Assembly (NCBI RefSeq): GCF_013044135.1
Contig: NZ_JABEPP010000002.1
Coordinates: 124,001-188,000, forward strand
Direction of reading: 5' to 3'
DNA: 64,000 nucleotides
From: Enterovirga aerilata
Lineage (GTDB): Bacteria > Pseudomonadota > Alphaproteobacteria > Rhizobiales > Beijerinckiaceae
In this document: positions 19,391 through 29,214 of the stretch, piece by piece
Layout: every line of letters starts with the position of its first letter
Position numbering within the stretch: position 1 is the first letter of the stretch
Notes under the pieces: generated by a model
Told to the model about the DNA's origin: nothing
Seen by the model: only the letters and a program-made list of their open reading frames with translations
The model's database searches: none
Made by a program: the position numbers and the translations under genes

Positions 19391-20647
19391 CTATCGCAGC
19401 GGTTCGACATGCGTCGGTCTGAACAGCCGGCCGCGTTCGGTGACGAGCACCACGGCTACGACGGTGAGGCTGAGCGAGGCATAGCCGAGGGCCAGCGGGA
19501 TGACGGTGCCGTCATAGTGCTGGCCGACAAAGGCTCCGCACATCGCGCCGAGGAAGGTGGTGTAGAAGCCAATGAGAGAGGAGGCGGTCCCGGCGATGCG
19601 GCCGAGCGGCTCCATGGCGAGCGCGTTGAAGTTCGGCATCGTCAGGCTCGTGACGAACTGGCTCAGCGCCAGGATGCCTCCGAACAGGAGAAGCGGCGGC
19701 CTGCCGGCGAAGAGGAAGGCGAAGCCGCATTGCAGGACGGACAGCCCGACAAAGCAGAGCATGCCGATATGCGAGATGCGGTGCATGCCGTAGCGACGCA
19801 CGAGGCGTGAGTTGAGAAGCGATGCGAAGCCCATCGTTATGGCGATCAAGCCGAACGCCACCGGGAAATACGGCCCGAGGCCATAGACGTCCTCGGCGAA
19901 GATCTGCTGGGCCGAGCCGACATAGGACATGATGGAGCCGAACATCAGCCCGAACGCCGTCGCGTAGCCAAGCGCCGGCCGGCAGGTCGCGGTCTGGCCG
20001 AACGCGGCGGCGATCCCGCCGACCGAGAAGCTCTGCCGGTTCTCCGCCCGCAACGTCTCGGGCATGCGGCGGACGAACCAGATGCCGAGGAGGACGCCCA
20101 GAACCAGCATGGACGCGAAGATCGCGTGCCAGTCGCCGACAAGGAGGAGCAACCCTCCGATCGCGGGCGCGAAGATCGGCACCGTGATGAAGACCATCAT
20201 GGTGAGCGACATGACCCGTGCCATTTCACGACCGACGAAGCGGTCGCGCACGATCGCGACCGCGACCACCCGGCCGGCGGCGGCGCCGCAGCCCTGCAGG
20301 CAGCGCGCGGCGAGCAGGGTCTCGAAATCGGGGGCGAACATGGCTGCCACGCAGCCGAGCAGGAACACGGCGAGGCCCGCCAGGAAGGCAGGCCTGCGCC
20401 CGAAGATGTCGGAGGCGGGGCCGTAGACGAGATGCGTCGCCCCGAACCCGATCATGTACACGTAGACGAGAAGCTGCAGCCGGTTCGGATCGCTCACCGC
20501 GAAGGTTCGCCCGAGCGCCGGGAAGGCCGGCAGGACGTTGTCGACCGCAAAGGCGGTCAGACCCATCATGAAGGCGACGAGAGCGACGAACTCGCCGAAA
20601 GGCGGACGCCGCTTCGTCTGGATGTCCGGATCTGGGGGAGCGTGCAT
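19391..20647 (-). CDS. MFS drug efflux transporter, Bcr/CflA type (DHA1 family)
   Basis: A 418-residue integral membrane transporter with 12 predicted helices. The N-terminal LVAFMMGLTAFAVDNVLPAFP and the loop-2/3 motif GPASDIFGRRPAF (motif A) are typical of Bcr/CflA proton-driven exporters, as are the RCLQGCGAAAGRVV stretch in helix 4 and the central cytoplasmic loop around residue 190. Substrates cannot be predicted. ATG 20647 follows GGGGGAG; an upstream in-frame start would add eleven residues. It begins 29 bases after the DUF6481 stop and is probably in the same transcript. Confidence 0.9.
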   Translation of the reverse strand: MHAPPDPDIQTKRRPPFGEFVALVAFMMGLTAFAVDNVLPAFPALGRTFAVSDPNRLQLLVYVYMIGFGATHLVYGPASDIFGRRPAFLAGLAVFLLGCVAAMFAPDFETLLAARCLQGCGAAAGRVVAVAIVRDRFVGREMARVMSLTMMVFITVPIFAPAIGGLLLLVGDWHAIFASMLVLGVLLGIWFVRRMPETLRAENRQSFSVGGIAAAFGQTATCRPALGYATAFGLMFGSIMSYVGSAQQIFAEDVYGLGPYFPVAFGLIAITMGFASLLNSRLVRRYGMHRISHIGMLCFVGLSVLQCGFAFLFAGRPPLLLFGGILALSQFVTSLTMPNFNALAMEPLGRIAGTASSLIGFYTTFLGAMCGAFVGQHYDGTVIPLALGYASLSLTVVAVVLVTERGRLFRPTHVEPLR

Positions 20648-20676
20648 GGTCGGGTCTCCCCCTGTCCGGCTCCCGT

Positions 20677-21039
20677 TCAACGCCGCTTCTTGCTCTTCCT
20701 GTTGGCGTAGCGGAGGTCGCGCGCGGCCTTGCGGGCGGCGTCGAGCAGAGCCTCGGCTTCGGCGCGGCGGCGCGCCTCCTCTTCCCTGCGCTGCAGTTCG
20801 GCCAGTTCCGCCGCGAGCTTCTCGGCGGCGATCCGCTCTTCCTCGGCCCTGCGCGCAGCCTCGCGCTCGGCGCGGCGCTTCTCGCGGGCTTCGGCGATGG
20901 CGATGCGCTCGGCCTGCTTGGCGAGCATCACCGGATCGTCGGCCGGCGGGCGCGCCTTGAAGCGCTCGAGCATGGCTTTTCTGGCGTTCTCCGCAGCCTC
21001 GCGGCGGTCGTTGAAATCGTTGCGTTTCGCAAACGCCAT
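20677..21039 (-). CDS. DUF6481 family protein, charged helical
   Basis: A 120-residue, extremely Ala/Glu/Arg-rich protein starting MAFAKRNDFNDRREAA. Residues about 45-105 form one long predicted helix ([22 protein letters not shown] and similar), ending in the basic tail NRKSKKRR. The opening matches the DUF6481 proteins of alphaproteobacteria. Function is unknown; basic coiled-coil composition suggests RNA, ribosome or nucleoid contact, which is inference. The upstream 5' region contains a probable promoter and an intrinsic terminator, so expression may be attenuated. The MFS gene follows. Confidence 0.78.
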   Translation of the reverse strand: MAFAKRNDFNDRREAAENARKAMLERFKARPPADDPVMLAKQAERIAIAEAREKRRAEREAARRAEEERIAAEKLAAELAELQRREEEARRRAEAEALLDAARKAARDLRYANRKSKKRR

Positions 21040-21082
21040 CTGTGTCGAAACCCTCGTCTTCGCCTGGTTTGTTGGGAACGCG

Positions 21083-21104
21083 AAAAAGCCGCCTAGGAGG
21101 CGGC
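21083..21104 (-). terminator. intrinsic terminator in the leader of DUF6481 (attenuator or end of a small RNA)
   Basis: On the reverse strand GCCGCCT, loop CCT, AGGCGGC (7 perfect base pairs) followed immediately by TTTTT (21087-21083). It lies 44 bases before the DUF6481 ATG and about 80 bases after a candidate promoter. No reverse-strand gene ends upstream, so it most likely terminates a short leader RNA. Confidence 0.7.
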
Positions 21105-21187
21105 CGCGCGATGCCGATGGCCGAAACTGCTCGACGCCCGGGGTTGGGGGCGAAGGATGCCCGATTCCGGCTGGGATCGACAGCGAG

Positions 21188-21216
21188 TAGTTAGGGGCGC
21201 GATGGCTCAAATGCAA
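21188..21216 (-). promoter_or_regulatory. candidate promoter for the DUF6481 leader
   Basis: Reverse strand: TTGCAT at 21216-21211, a 17-base spacer, TAACTA at 21193-21188. The -35 is reasonable and the spacing ideal, but the -10 is weak. It would start an RNA of about 100 bases ending at the 21083 terminator, or reading on into DUF6481. Confidence 0.35.
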
Positions 21217-21437
21217 GCTGCGCGAGGCGCTTGGCGGCCATGCTGCCTAGGCGTGCTCACCGGATCGTTAGCGGCGGAGCCGAATTGCACCTCGCTGGAT
21301 TCCGTCCGGGCGCGCCTGAACAAAATTTAATCCGGACGCCAGGAGCCTTTCACGCCCGCTTCGCAATTGTGGGACGTGATGGAGACGCAGGGATGTTCCC
21401 GCGTCGTCCGATCCAGGATTTCGGGAGCGGCAAGTCA

Positions 21438-22931
21438 ATGTCGAACACAGTCAGGACGACCGGCACGCTGCGCAGCCGGGCGCTCGCTTCGGTGGCGGCG
21501 GTGGCCATCGTCGCCTCCGGCGCGCTCGGCGCCACGGTTCTCCAGGGCCAGCATCCGGCTCTTGCGCAGAGCGCGCCGATCACGGTCGAGAGCGCCCAGG
21601 CCCCCGCCTCCTTCGCGGATGTCGTGGACAAGGTGAAGCCGGCGGTCGTGTCGGTGAGGGTGCGTACCGAGCGCGCCAGTTTCCGGGACGGAGACGGCCC
21701 GGGCTCCCGCCTCGACGAATTGCCGCCGCAGCTGCGCGAGTTCTTCCGCCGCTTCGGCGAGAACGGGGTTCCGAACGGTCCGCGCCGCGGCGGCCGCGGC
21801 ATGGCGCAGGGGTCCGGCTTCTTCATCTCGGCCGACGGCTACGTGGTCACGAACAACCACGTCGTCGACGATGCGAAGTCCGTCGAGGTGACCACCGATG
21901 ACGGCCGCACCTTGACCGCAACCGTGCTCGGCACGGATCCGAAGAGCGACCTGGCGCTGCTGAAGGTCACCGAGGGCGGCCCGTTCCCCTATGTGAAGCT
22001 TGCCACCAACGCCCCGCGCGTCGGCGACTGGGTCGTGGCGATCGGCAACCCCTTCGGACTGGGCGGCACGGTCACGTCGGGTATCGTCTCGGCGCGGGGC
22101 CGCGACATCGGGGCCGGGCCCTATGACGACTTCCTGCAGATCGATGCGCCGATCAACCGCGGCAATTCGGGCGGCCCGACCTTCAATCTGAGGGGCGAGG
22201 TCGTGGGGGTGAACACCGCGATCGCGTCGCCCTCTGGCGGCTCGGTCGGCCTCGCCTTCGCGATCCCGTCGCAGACCGTCCAGGCCGTCGTCGACCAGCT
22301 CCGGACCAACGGCAAGGTGGAACGCGGCTATCTGGGGCTGCAGATCCAGGCGCTGACGCCCGATCTGGCGGAAGGGCTCGGCCTCAAGACGCAGAAGGGC
22401 GCGCTGGTGAACTCGGCCCAGGCGAGCACGCCGGCCGCGAAGGCAGGCCTCCAGGCCGGCGACGTCGTGACCTCGGTGAACGGCGAGCCGATCTCGGATG
22501 CGCGCGAGCTCAGCCGTAAGATCGCGAGCCTGAAGCCCGGCAGCAAGGTCGAGATCGGCTACCTGCGGGACGGAGGCCAGCGCACCGCGACGGTCGAGCT
22601 CGGGACCCTGCCGAACGAGACTGCCTCGCTGCAGCGGCAGGACGATGGCAGGAGCTCGCTCCGCCTCGGGCTGCAGCTCGCGCCGGGCAGCCGCATAGGC
22701 GAGGAGGGCGTTGCGGTGGTCGCGGTCGACCCGGACGGGCCGGCGGCCCAGAGGGGCATCTCCGAGGGCGATGTCATCCTCGAGGTGGGCGGCAAGGCCG
22801 TGTCCGATCCGTCGGAGGTCGCGGCCGGCATCAAGGCCGCCCGTGACGAGGGCAAGAAGGCGGTCGTGATGCGCGTGAAGAACCGCCAAGGCACGCGCTT
22901 CGTCGCGATCGGGCTGAGAGACGCGGGCTGA
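21438..22931 (+). CDS. degP: Do-type periplasmic serine protease (DegP/HtrA)
   Basis: A 497-residue periplasmic protease/chaperone. The N-terminal hydrophobic segment (ALASVAAVAIVASGALGATV) ends at HPALAQS, a probable signal cleavage or anchor. The trypsin-like domain holds the triad His141 (TNNHVVDD), Asp171 (DPKSDLALL) and Ser244 (RGNSGGPT). Two PDZ domains follow (about residues 290-375 and 400-490), each with the YLGLQIQ or LGLQLAP entry. The start at 21438 gives the normal signal; an open frame extends 69 codons upstream without the family's features. Expected role: degradation of misfolded envelope proteins. Confidence 0.96.
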   Translation: MSNTVRTTGTLRSRALASVAAVAIVASGALGATVLQGQHPALAQSAPITVESAQAPASFADVVDKVKPAVVSVRVRTERASFRDGDGPGSRLDELPPQLREFFRRFGENGVPNGPRRGGRGMAQGSGFFISADGYVVTNNHVVDDAKSVEVTTDDGRTLTATVLGTDPKSDLALLKVTEGGPFPYVKLATNAPRVGDWVVAIGNPFGLGGTVTSGIVSARGRDIGAGPYDDFLQIDAPINRGNSGGPTFNLRGEVVGVNTAIASPSGGSVGLAFAIPSQTVQAVVDQLRTNGKVERGYLGLQIQALTPDLAEGLGLKTQKGALVNSAQASTPAAKAGLQAGDVVTSVNGEPISDARELSRKIASLKPGSKVEIGYLRDGGQRTATVELGTLPNETASLQRQDDGRSSLRLGLQLAPGSRIGEEGVAVVAVDPDGPAAQRGISEGDVILEVGGKAVSDPSEVAAGIKAARDEGKKAVVMRVKNRQGTRFVAIGLRDAG

Positions 22932-22944
22932 GCCTGCTGGCGCG

Positions 22945-22974
22945 GCGGCAGGGCGGCGAGTCCCGCCCTGCCGC
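22945..22974 (+). terminator. strong hairpin after degP, without T-run
   Basis: A perfect 12-bp stem (GCGGCAGGGCGG with CCGCCCTGCCGC) and loop CGAGTC begins 14 bases after the degP stop. There is no T-tract, so it may act as an mRNA-protecting hairpin or a Rho-assisted end. Confidence 0.5.
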
Positions 22975-23026
22975 ACCCGGCGAACCAGGATGGCCGACCC
23001 GCGTTCATCCCCGGGGTCGTCATCCG

Positions 23027-23518
23027 ATGCGCCGAATCCTTCCTGTTGTCCTGCTTGCTGCCGTCTCGGCGCTGCCGGCCCAGGCGGCCGTGGAGGTCGG
23101 CTATTCGGATCCGGGCCGTTTCACGGATGCCGATCGCGCCGGCGGGCTCATGACGGCCGAGGGCGCCGCGCAGGCGCTCGCAGGCCATCTTGGAGCATTG
23201 GGGCGGACGCTGCCTGCCGGGCAGGACCTCCGGATCGTGATCCTCGACATCGACCTTGCCGGCCGGCTTGCGCCCGAGCTCGACCCGGCCGGCTCGCGGC
23301 GGATCATGACGGACGCGACCTGGCCGCGCGTCCGGGTCCGTTACGAGCTCACCCGGGGCGGCCGGGTCCTCGCGCGCGCCGAGGAACTCGTGAGCTGGCG
23401 GGACTACCTTCAGCGCGCGACCGCGCGCTTTGCCGGAGATCCGCTCCGCTTCGAGAAGGCGATGCTCGCCGAATGGTTCGAGCAGCGATTCGGGCGCCAG
23501 ATGGGAGGCGTCCGCTGA
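23027..23518 (+). CDS. DUF3016 domain-containing secreted protein
   Basis: A 163-residue protein with a clear signal peptide (MRRILPVVLLAAVSALPAQA). The mature part matches DUF3016: VEVGYSDPGRFTDAD at its start, LPAGQDLRIVILDIDLAG in the middle and WPRVRVRYEL later. DUF3016 proteins are periplasmic and of unknown function. Its stop is directly adjacent to the mntR stop (23518/23519), so the genes are convergent with no spacer. It follows degP by 95 bases, after a hairpin. Confidence 0.82.
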   Translation: MRRILPVVLLAAVSALPAQAAVEVGYSDPGRFTDADRAGGLMTAEGAAQALAGHLGALGRTLPAGQDLRIVILDIDLAGRLAPELDPAGSRRIMTDATWPRVRVRYELTRGGRVLARAEELVSWRDYLQRATARFAGDPLRFEKAMLAEWFEQRFGRQMGGVR

Positions 23519-23980
23519 TCACCGCGCCTTGTTCTTCTTGGCGAAGCGGCGGAACGCCTCGAGGGTCTCGCGGCTGACGTGGTGCTCGATCCCCTCGGCA
23601 TCGCGCCGCGCGGTCTCGGGCTCGATGCCGAGCGCGAGGAGGAAGGATTCGACGATCTGGTGGCGCTTGCGGGCATATTTTGCGAGTTCCTCGCCCCGTT
23701 CGGTGAGGAACACGCCGCGATACGGCTTCTGCGAGACGAGGCCGTCTTCCGCGAGGCGCTTCAGCATCTTGGCGACCGTGGGCTGCGCCACCCCGAGCCG
23801 GGCCGCGATATCCACCTGCCGCGCCTCGCCGCCGCTGGCGATGAGGTCGGAGATGAGCTCCAGATAATCCTCCACGAGTTCCAGCCGGCGCGCTTTGCGA
23901 GCCTGGCGGAAGCCGTGCGCATGCACGTCCGCATCGACGAGCATCTCCTGCCGGTCGGGTTGCGGTGACGGAGCTGGCAC
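23519..23980 (-). CDS. mntR: manganese-responsive transcriptional regulator MntR (DtxR family)
   Basis: A 153-residue DtxR/MntR-family repressor. After about 28 variable residues comes the winged helix: [41 protein letters not shown], of which the recognition helix is [10 protein letters not shown]. The metal-binding and dimerisation domain contains the conserved [14 protein letters not shown] and [10 protein letters not shown], with the Glu/His ligands of MntR. It lacks the SH3-like third domain of DtxR, as usual for MntR. It is divergent from mntH, with an MntR-like box between them. Known role: repress manganese uptake when Mn(II) is plentiful. Confidence 0.93.
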   Translation of the reverse strand: MPAPSPQPDRQEMLVDADVHAHGFRQARKARRLELVEDYLELISDLIASGGEARQVDIAARLGVAQPTVAKMLKRLAEDGLVSQKPYRGVFLTERGEELAKYARKRHQIVESFLLALGIEPETARRDAEGIEHHVSRETLEAFRRFAKKNKAR

Positions 23981-24092
23981 GCGGGACCTCGCGATCGAAA
24001 CGGGAACCCGCTTACCAGATGCGCGCTGTTCAGACGAGCCGGCCCGGCGTCCGGAAACCAGCTTCCACTCTGAAACCTAGCGTGCTAATGCT

Positions 24093-24112
24093 AACATAGC
24101 TTGTGCTATAAG
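24093..24112 (+). promoter_or_regulatory. MntR box upstream of mntH
   Basis: AACATAGC, TTGT, GCTATAAG: the left half equals the E. coli MntR half-site and the inner ATAGC/GCTAT repeat is perfect. A second looser TAGC...GCTA repeat lies just upstream (about 24078-24093). The box overlaps a TATAAG -10-like element, so bound MntR would block transcription. Confidence 0.75.
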
Positions 24113-24126
24113 AAGTGGGTCGGTCT

Positions 24127-25506
24127 ATGCTCCGGGACGTCTCGCACGATCTGGGCGCGGCAGGCACGCCGGACGGCTCCGCCACCCCGGCGCCTGAGGC
24201 CGGGTGGCGGCGCGGCCGCGGGCTGCCCTCGCTCTCCGAGGTCAACGCCTCCATCCCGGTCGCGGGGAAGCCGTGGCGGCGCCTGATGGCCTTTCTCGGC
24301 CCGGGCTATCTCGTCGCCGTGGGCTACATGGACCCGGGCAACTGGGCGACTTCGCTCGCGGGCGGGTCTAAATTCGGTTACGCGCTCCTCTTCATCGCGC
24401 TTCTCTCCAACATCATGGCGATCCTGCTGCAGGCGCTCTGCGCGCGGCTTGCGGTCGCCACCGGCCGCGATCTCGCCCAGGCCTGCCGCGATGCCTATCC
24501 GCGGCCCGTCGGATGGGCCCTGTGGGTCCTTGCCGAGCTTGCGATCGTCGCGACGGACCTCGCCGAGGTCATAGGCACCGCGATCGGCCTCAATCTCCTG
24601 TTCGGGATCCCGCTCGAGATCGGCGTCGTGATCACCGCCCTCGACGTGTTCCTGATCCTCTACCTCCAGAACAAGGGCTTCCGCTGGATCGAGGCGATGG
24701 TCGTGGCGCTGATCGGCGTGATCGCGGCGTGCTTCCTCGTCCAGATCGCGATGGCCGATCCCGATTGGGGCGAGGTGATCCGTGGTTTCGCGCCCACCAC
24801 GGAGCTCGTTCGGAACCCGGACATGCTCTATCTCGCGCTCGGGATCATCGGCGCGACCGTGATGCCGCACAACCTGTTCCTGCATTCGAGCATCGTGCAG
24901 ACCCGCGCCTACGGGCATACGATACCGGAGAAGCGGGAGGCGATCCGCTTCGCGACCATCGACTCGACCATCGCCCTGCTTTTCGCTCTGTCCATCAATG
25001 CCTCGATCCTGATCCTCGCCGCCGCGGCCTTCCACAAGTCGGGCAATACCGGGGTCGAGGAACTCGGCCAGGCGCACACGCTGCTCACTCCGCTTCTCGG
25101 CTCGGCGCTGGCGCCTACGCTGTTCGCCATCGCGCTCCTCTGCTGCGGTCTGAACTCCACCGTGACCGCTACCATGGCCGGGCAGATCGTCATGGAGGGC
25201 TTCATCGACTTCCGCCTCCCGCCCTGGCTGAGGCGCCTCATCACGCGGGGCCTCGCCATTCTGCCGGCGGCGGCGGTCACCATCGCCTATGGCGAGAGCG
25301 GGACGGCGAAGCTCCTGATCCTGAGCCAGGTCATCCTCGGCCTGCAGCTTCCCTTCGCCATCGTCCCGCTCGTGCTGATCACGGCGAGCCGGGAGAAGAT
25401 GGGAGTGCTCGTCTCGCCGAGATGGCTGACGGCGGCCTCGGCCGTCATCGCGGCCGTGATCGTCGCGCTCAACGTGAAGGTCGTGGCCGATTTCGTCGCC
25501 GGCTGA
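24127..25506 (+). CDS. mntH: manganese/divalent metal uptake transporter, Nramp family
   Basis: A 459-residue proton-coupled Mn(II) importer of the inner membrane. The two Nramp metal-binding signatures are present: DPGN in helix 1 ([16 protein letters not shown], about residue 70) and MPH in helix 6 ([13 protein letters not shown], about 248). Eleven helices are predicted after a polar N-terminal tail of about 55 residues. ATG 24127 is chosen; a GTG four codons earlier (24115) is an alternative, but it would sit against the MntR box. Regulation by the divergent MntR is very likely. Confidence 0.95.
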   Translation: MLRDVSHDLGAAGTPDGSATPAPEAGWRRGRGLPSLSEVNASIPVAGKPWRRLMAFLGPGYLVAVGYMDPGNWATSLAGGSKFGYALLFIALLSNIMAILLQALCARLAVATGRDLAQACRDAYPRPVGWALWVLAELAIVATDLAEVIGTAIGLNLLFGIPLEIGVVITALDVFLILYLQNKGFRWIEAMVVALIGVIAACFLVQIAMADPDWGEVIRGFAPTTELVRNPDMLYLALGIIGATVMPHNLFLHSSIVQTRAYGHTIPEKREAIRFATIDSTIALLFALSINASILILAAAAFHKSGNTGVEELGQAHTLLTPLLGSALAPTLFAIALLCCGLNSTVTATMAGQIVMEGFIDFRLPPWLRRLITRGLAILPAAAVTIAYGESGTAKLLILSQVILGLQLPFAIVPLVLITASREKMGVLVSPRWLTAASAVIAAVIVALNVKVVADFVAG

Positions 25507-25577
25507 GCGAGGCTGGAACAATTCCCGCGGCACCCCATTTGGAGCCGGCCGGCCAGGACAGGGCGGTTCGGAGCACG

Positions 25578-26027
25578 ATGGCGATGCACAAGCTGGTGGC
25601 GGTTCTCACGATGGCGGCGGCTGTCGCGGCCGGGCCTGCCCTGGCCCAGACCACGACCAACCTCTACCGGAGCGTCAGTGTCGAGAAGGGCAAGACGGTC
25701 CGGCTCGCCGTCGTGACGGCCCTGAAGAAGGATTGTACGGTGGGCGAGGTCGGCGGGGTGCGGGTGATCACCGCTCCGAAGAACGGCCAGCTCGCCGTCC
25801 GGTCGGGCAAGCTGAAGACGCCCGCGAGCTTCCGCTGCCCCAATGTCGAGACGCCCGTTCAGGGCCTCTTCTACCAGTCGCGGCCGAACTTCTCCGGGCC
25901 GGACGAGGTATCCTACGAGACGCGCACGCCGGAAGGCGGGACCGAGACCTACACGGTCAAGATCACGGTCACCGACAAGCCGGGCGGAGCAGGTGCCGGC
26001 AAGAAGGACGGGCAGCTCGAGCTTTGA
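25578..26027 (+). CDS. secreted protein of unknown function, Ig-like beta fold likely
   Basis: A 149-residue protein with a signal peptide cleaved after about residue 23 (VAAGPALAQ). The mature part is beta-rich, with alternating hydrophobic residues and the segment GLFYQSRPNFSGPDEVSYET, reminiscent of cadherin/Ig-like extracellular repeats (PNFxGxDxVxY). Two cysteines (KKDCTV, FRCPNV) could form one disulfide. The C-terminus is Gly/Lys-rich. The fold call rests on that short motif; the function is unknown. It lies 71 bases after mntH on the same strand. Confidence 0.7.
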   Translation: MAMHKLVAVLTMAAAVAAGPALAQTTTNLYRSVSVEKGKTVRLAVVTALKKDCTVGEVGGVRVITAPKNGQLAVRSGKLKTPASFRCPNVETPVQGLFYQSRPNFSGPDEVSYETRTPEGGTETYTVKITVTDKPGGAGAGKKDGQLEL

Positions 26028-26108
26028 CCGGGACTCGGCTCGGCGGACCTCTCGACCGGGCCGCGCCAGGGCTCTAAACGGGCTCCCTGCCAACGAGCGG
26101 AGCCCGCC

Positions 26109-28082
<1,974 letters not shown>

Positions 28083-28084
28083 GC

Positions 28085-28109
28085 GGAACCGGGGGCGCAG
28101 CGTCCCGTT
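28085..28109 (+). promoter_or_regulatory. EcfG-type general stress promoter
   Basis: GGAAC at 28085-28089, 16 bases, CGTT at 28106-28109: an exact match to the alphaproteobacterial EcfG/RpoE2 consensus. It lies 30 bases before the DUF2188 start, so the gene is probably part of the PhyR-EcfG stress regulon. Confidence 0.68.
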
Positions 28110-28139
28110 TCCGTCCGAACGGAATGGGCGAGAGGCGGG

Positions 28140-28406
28140 ATGTCGAAGATCACCTACCGCATCGTCGAGCACGATGGCGGCTGGGCCTACAAGCTCGGCG
28201 ACGTGTTCTCCGAGACCTTCCCGACGCACGATCTCGCGGCCCGGGCGGCCCGGGCCGTCGCGGCCGAGCAGAGCGTCCCGGGCGAGGTCGCCTATATCCT
28301 GTACCAGGATGCGTCTGGCGAGTGGCGGGAGGAGGTCGCCCGCGGAGACGACCGCCCGAGCGCTGACGTCGTCGACACGTCGGCTGACCCGTTCCGAAAC
28401 GGTTGA
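28140..28406 (+). CDS. DUF2188-like small protein, probably stress induced
   Basis: An 88-residue protein starting MSKITYRIVEHDGGWAYK. The pattern of a Trp-containing first strand, a FPTHDLAARAARAVAAEQ helix and a final YILYQDASGEW strand resembles DUF2188 (small alpha/beta domains with unknown ligands). The C-terminal 20 residues are acidic and look flexible. GGAATGGGCGAGAGGCGGG just before the ATG supplies the ribosome site. An EcfG-type promoter directly upstream suggests expression in stationary phase or stress. Confidence 0.72.
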   Translation: MSKITYRIVEHDGGWAYKLGDVFSETFPTHDLAARAARAVAAEQSVPGEVAYILYQDASGEWREEVARGDDRPSADVVDTSADPFRNG

Positions 28407-28469
28407 TAAGCTAGGCGGCGCGACCACGCGCCGCTCGACGCCCGCATCGGCCCGCTGCATAGGCGGGCC

Positions 28470-28901
28470 ATGCCGCTTCACCTGATCAAGCTCTGCGTCG
28501 GCTGCGATTCGATCCAGGATCTGGAGGCGTGGGTCCTCGAGCGGCGCCGCATGCCGGGCGGCTCGCCGGGCGAGCATATCCACACCACTCGGATGATGCC
28601 AAAGCGCTGCGAGGCGCTGCTCGACGGCGGCTCGCTTTACTGGGTCATCAAGGGCCAGCTCGCCTGCCGCCAGCGTCTGCTGGACGTGCGGCCCTTCACG
28701 GATGCGGACGGGATCGGGCGCTGCCGCCTCGTGCTCGAGCCGGCCGTCGTCCCGGTCCGGCCGCGGCCATATCGGCCGTTCCAGGGCTGGCGATATCTCG
28801 AGCCGGACGACGCGCCGCCGGATCTCGGCGACGAGGCCGCGGATGTCGGTGTGCTGCCCGAGACCATGCGACGCGAGCTGGTGGCGCTCGGCCTCCTCTG
28901 A
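28470..28901 (+). CDS. DUF1489 family protein
   Basis: A 143-residue protein with the DUF1489 features: MPLHLIKLCVGCDSIQDLEAW at the N-terminus, HTTRMMPKR at about 38-46, GGSLYWVIKG at about 53-62 and PFQGWRYLEPDDAPPDL near 103-119. This family is almost restricted to alphaproteobacteria, where it is a conserved single-copy gene of unknown function. It is the first of four genes running in the same direction to 30653. Confidence 0.88.
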   Translation: MPLHLIKLCVGCDSIQDLEAWVLERRRMPGGSPGEHIHTTRMMPKRCEALLDGGSLYWVIKGQLACRQRLLDVRPFTDADGIGRCRLVLEPAVVPVRPRPYRPFQGWRYLEPDDAPPDLGDEAADVGVLPETMRRELVALGLL

Positions 28902-28916
28902 CGCTAGCCTCGCACC

Positions 28917-29168
28917 ATGTACCGCTCCGCCGCCTGCGTTCTGCTGGTTCTTTCGACGGGCGCAGCCGAGGCGCGGCCGTGCCGGCCGGGCGAGGCGCCG
29001 CGCTTCTCCGCTGCGGGCAGGCCGAGCTGCGACAACGGCGAGAGGCTCAGGCCGCACGATCCGGAAGGCCAGCGGGTCGGGCGCCGGCCGGGCTTCATCG
29101 ACCTCGGCAACGGCACCGAGGTCCGGATCGGCGGGCGGGTGCAGATGGATTACGACACCCGCCGCTGA
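28917..29168 (+). CDS. small secreted protein of unknown function
   Basis: An 83-residue protein with a signal peptide (MYRSAACVLLVLSTGAAEA, about 19 residues). The mature part has two cysteines (RPCRPGE, RPSCDNG) and the C-terminal segment GFIDLGNGTEVRIGGRVQMDYD. The IGGRV..DYD end is reminiscent of the first strand of alphaproteobacterial porins, but the protein stops there. It may be a genuine small periplasmic protein or the remnant of a longer one; I cannot decide. It lies 15 bases after DUF1489. Confidence 0.6.
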   Translation: MYRSAACVLLVLSTGAAEARPCRPGEAPRFSAAGRPSCDNGERLRPHDPEGQRVGRRPGFIDLGNGTEVRIGGRVQMDYDTRR

Positions 29169-29214
29169 GATGCGGTGGATTGCGCCGCGTGACCGAGCCG
29201 CCACATTGTCCCGC

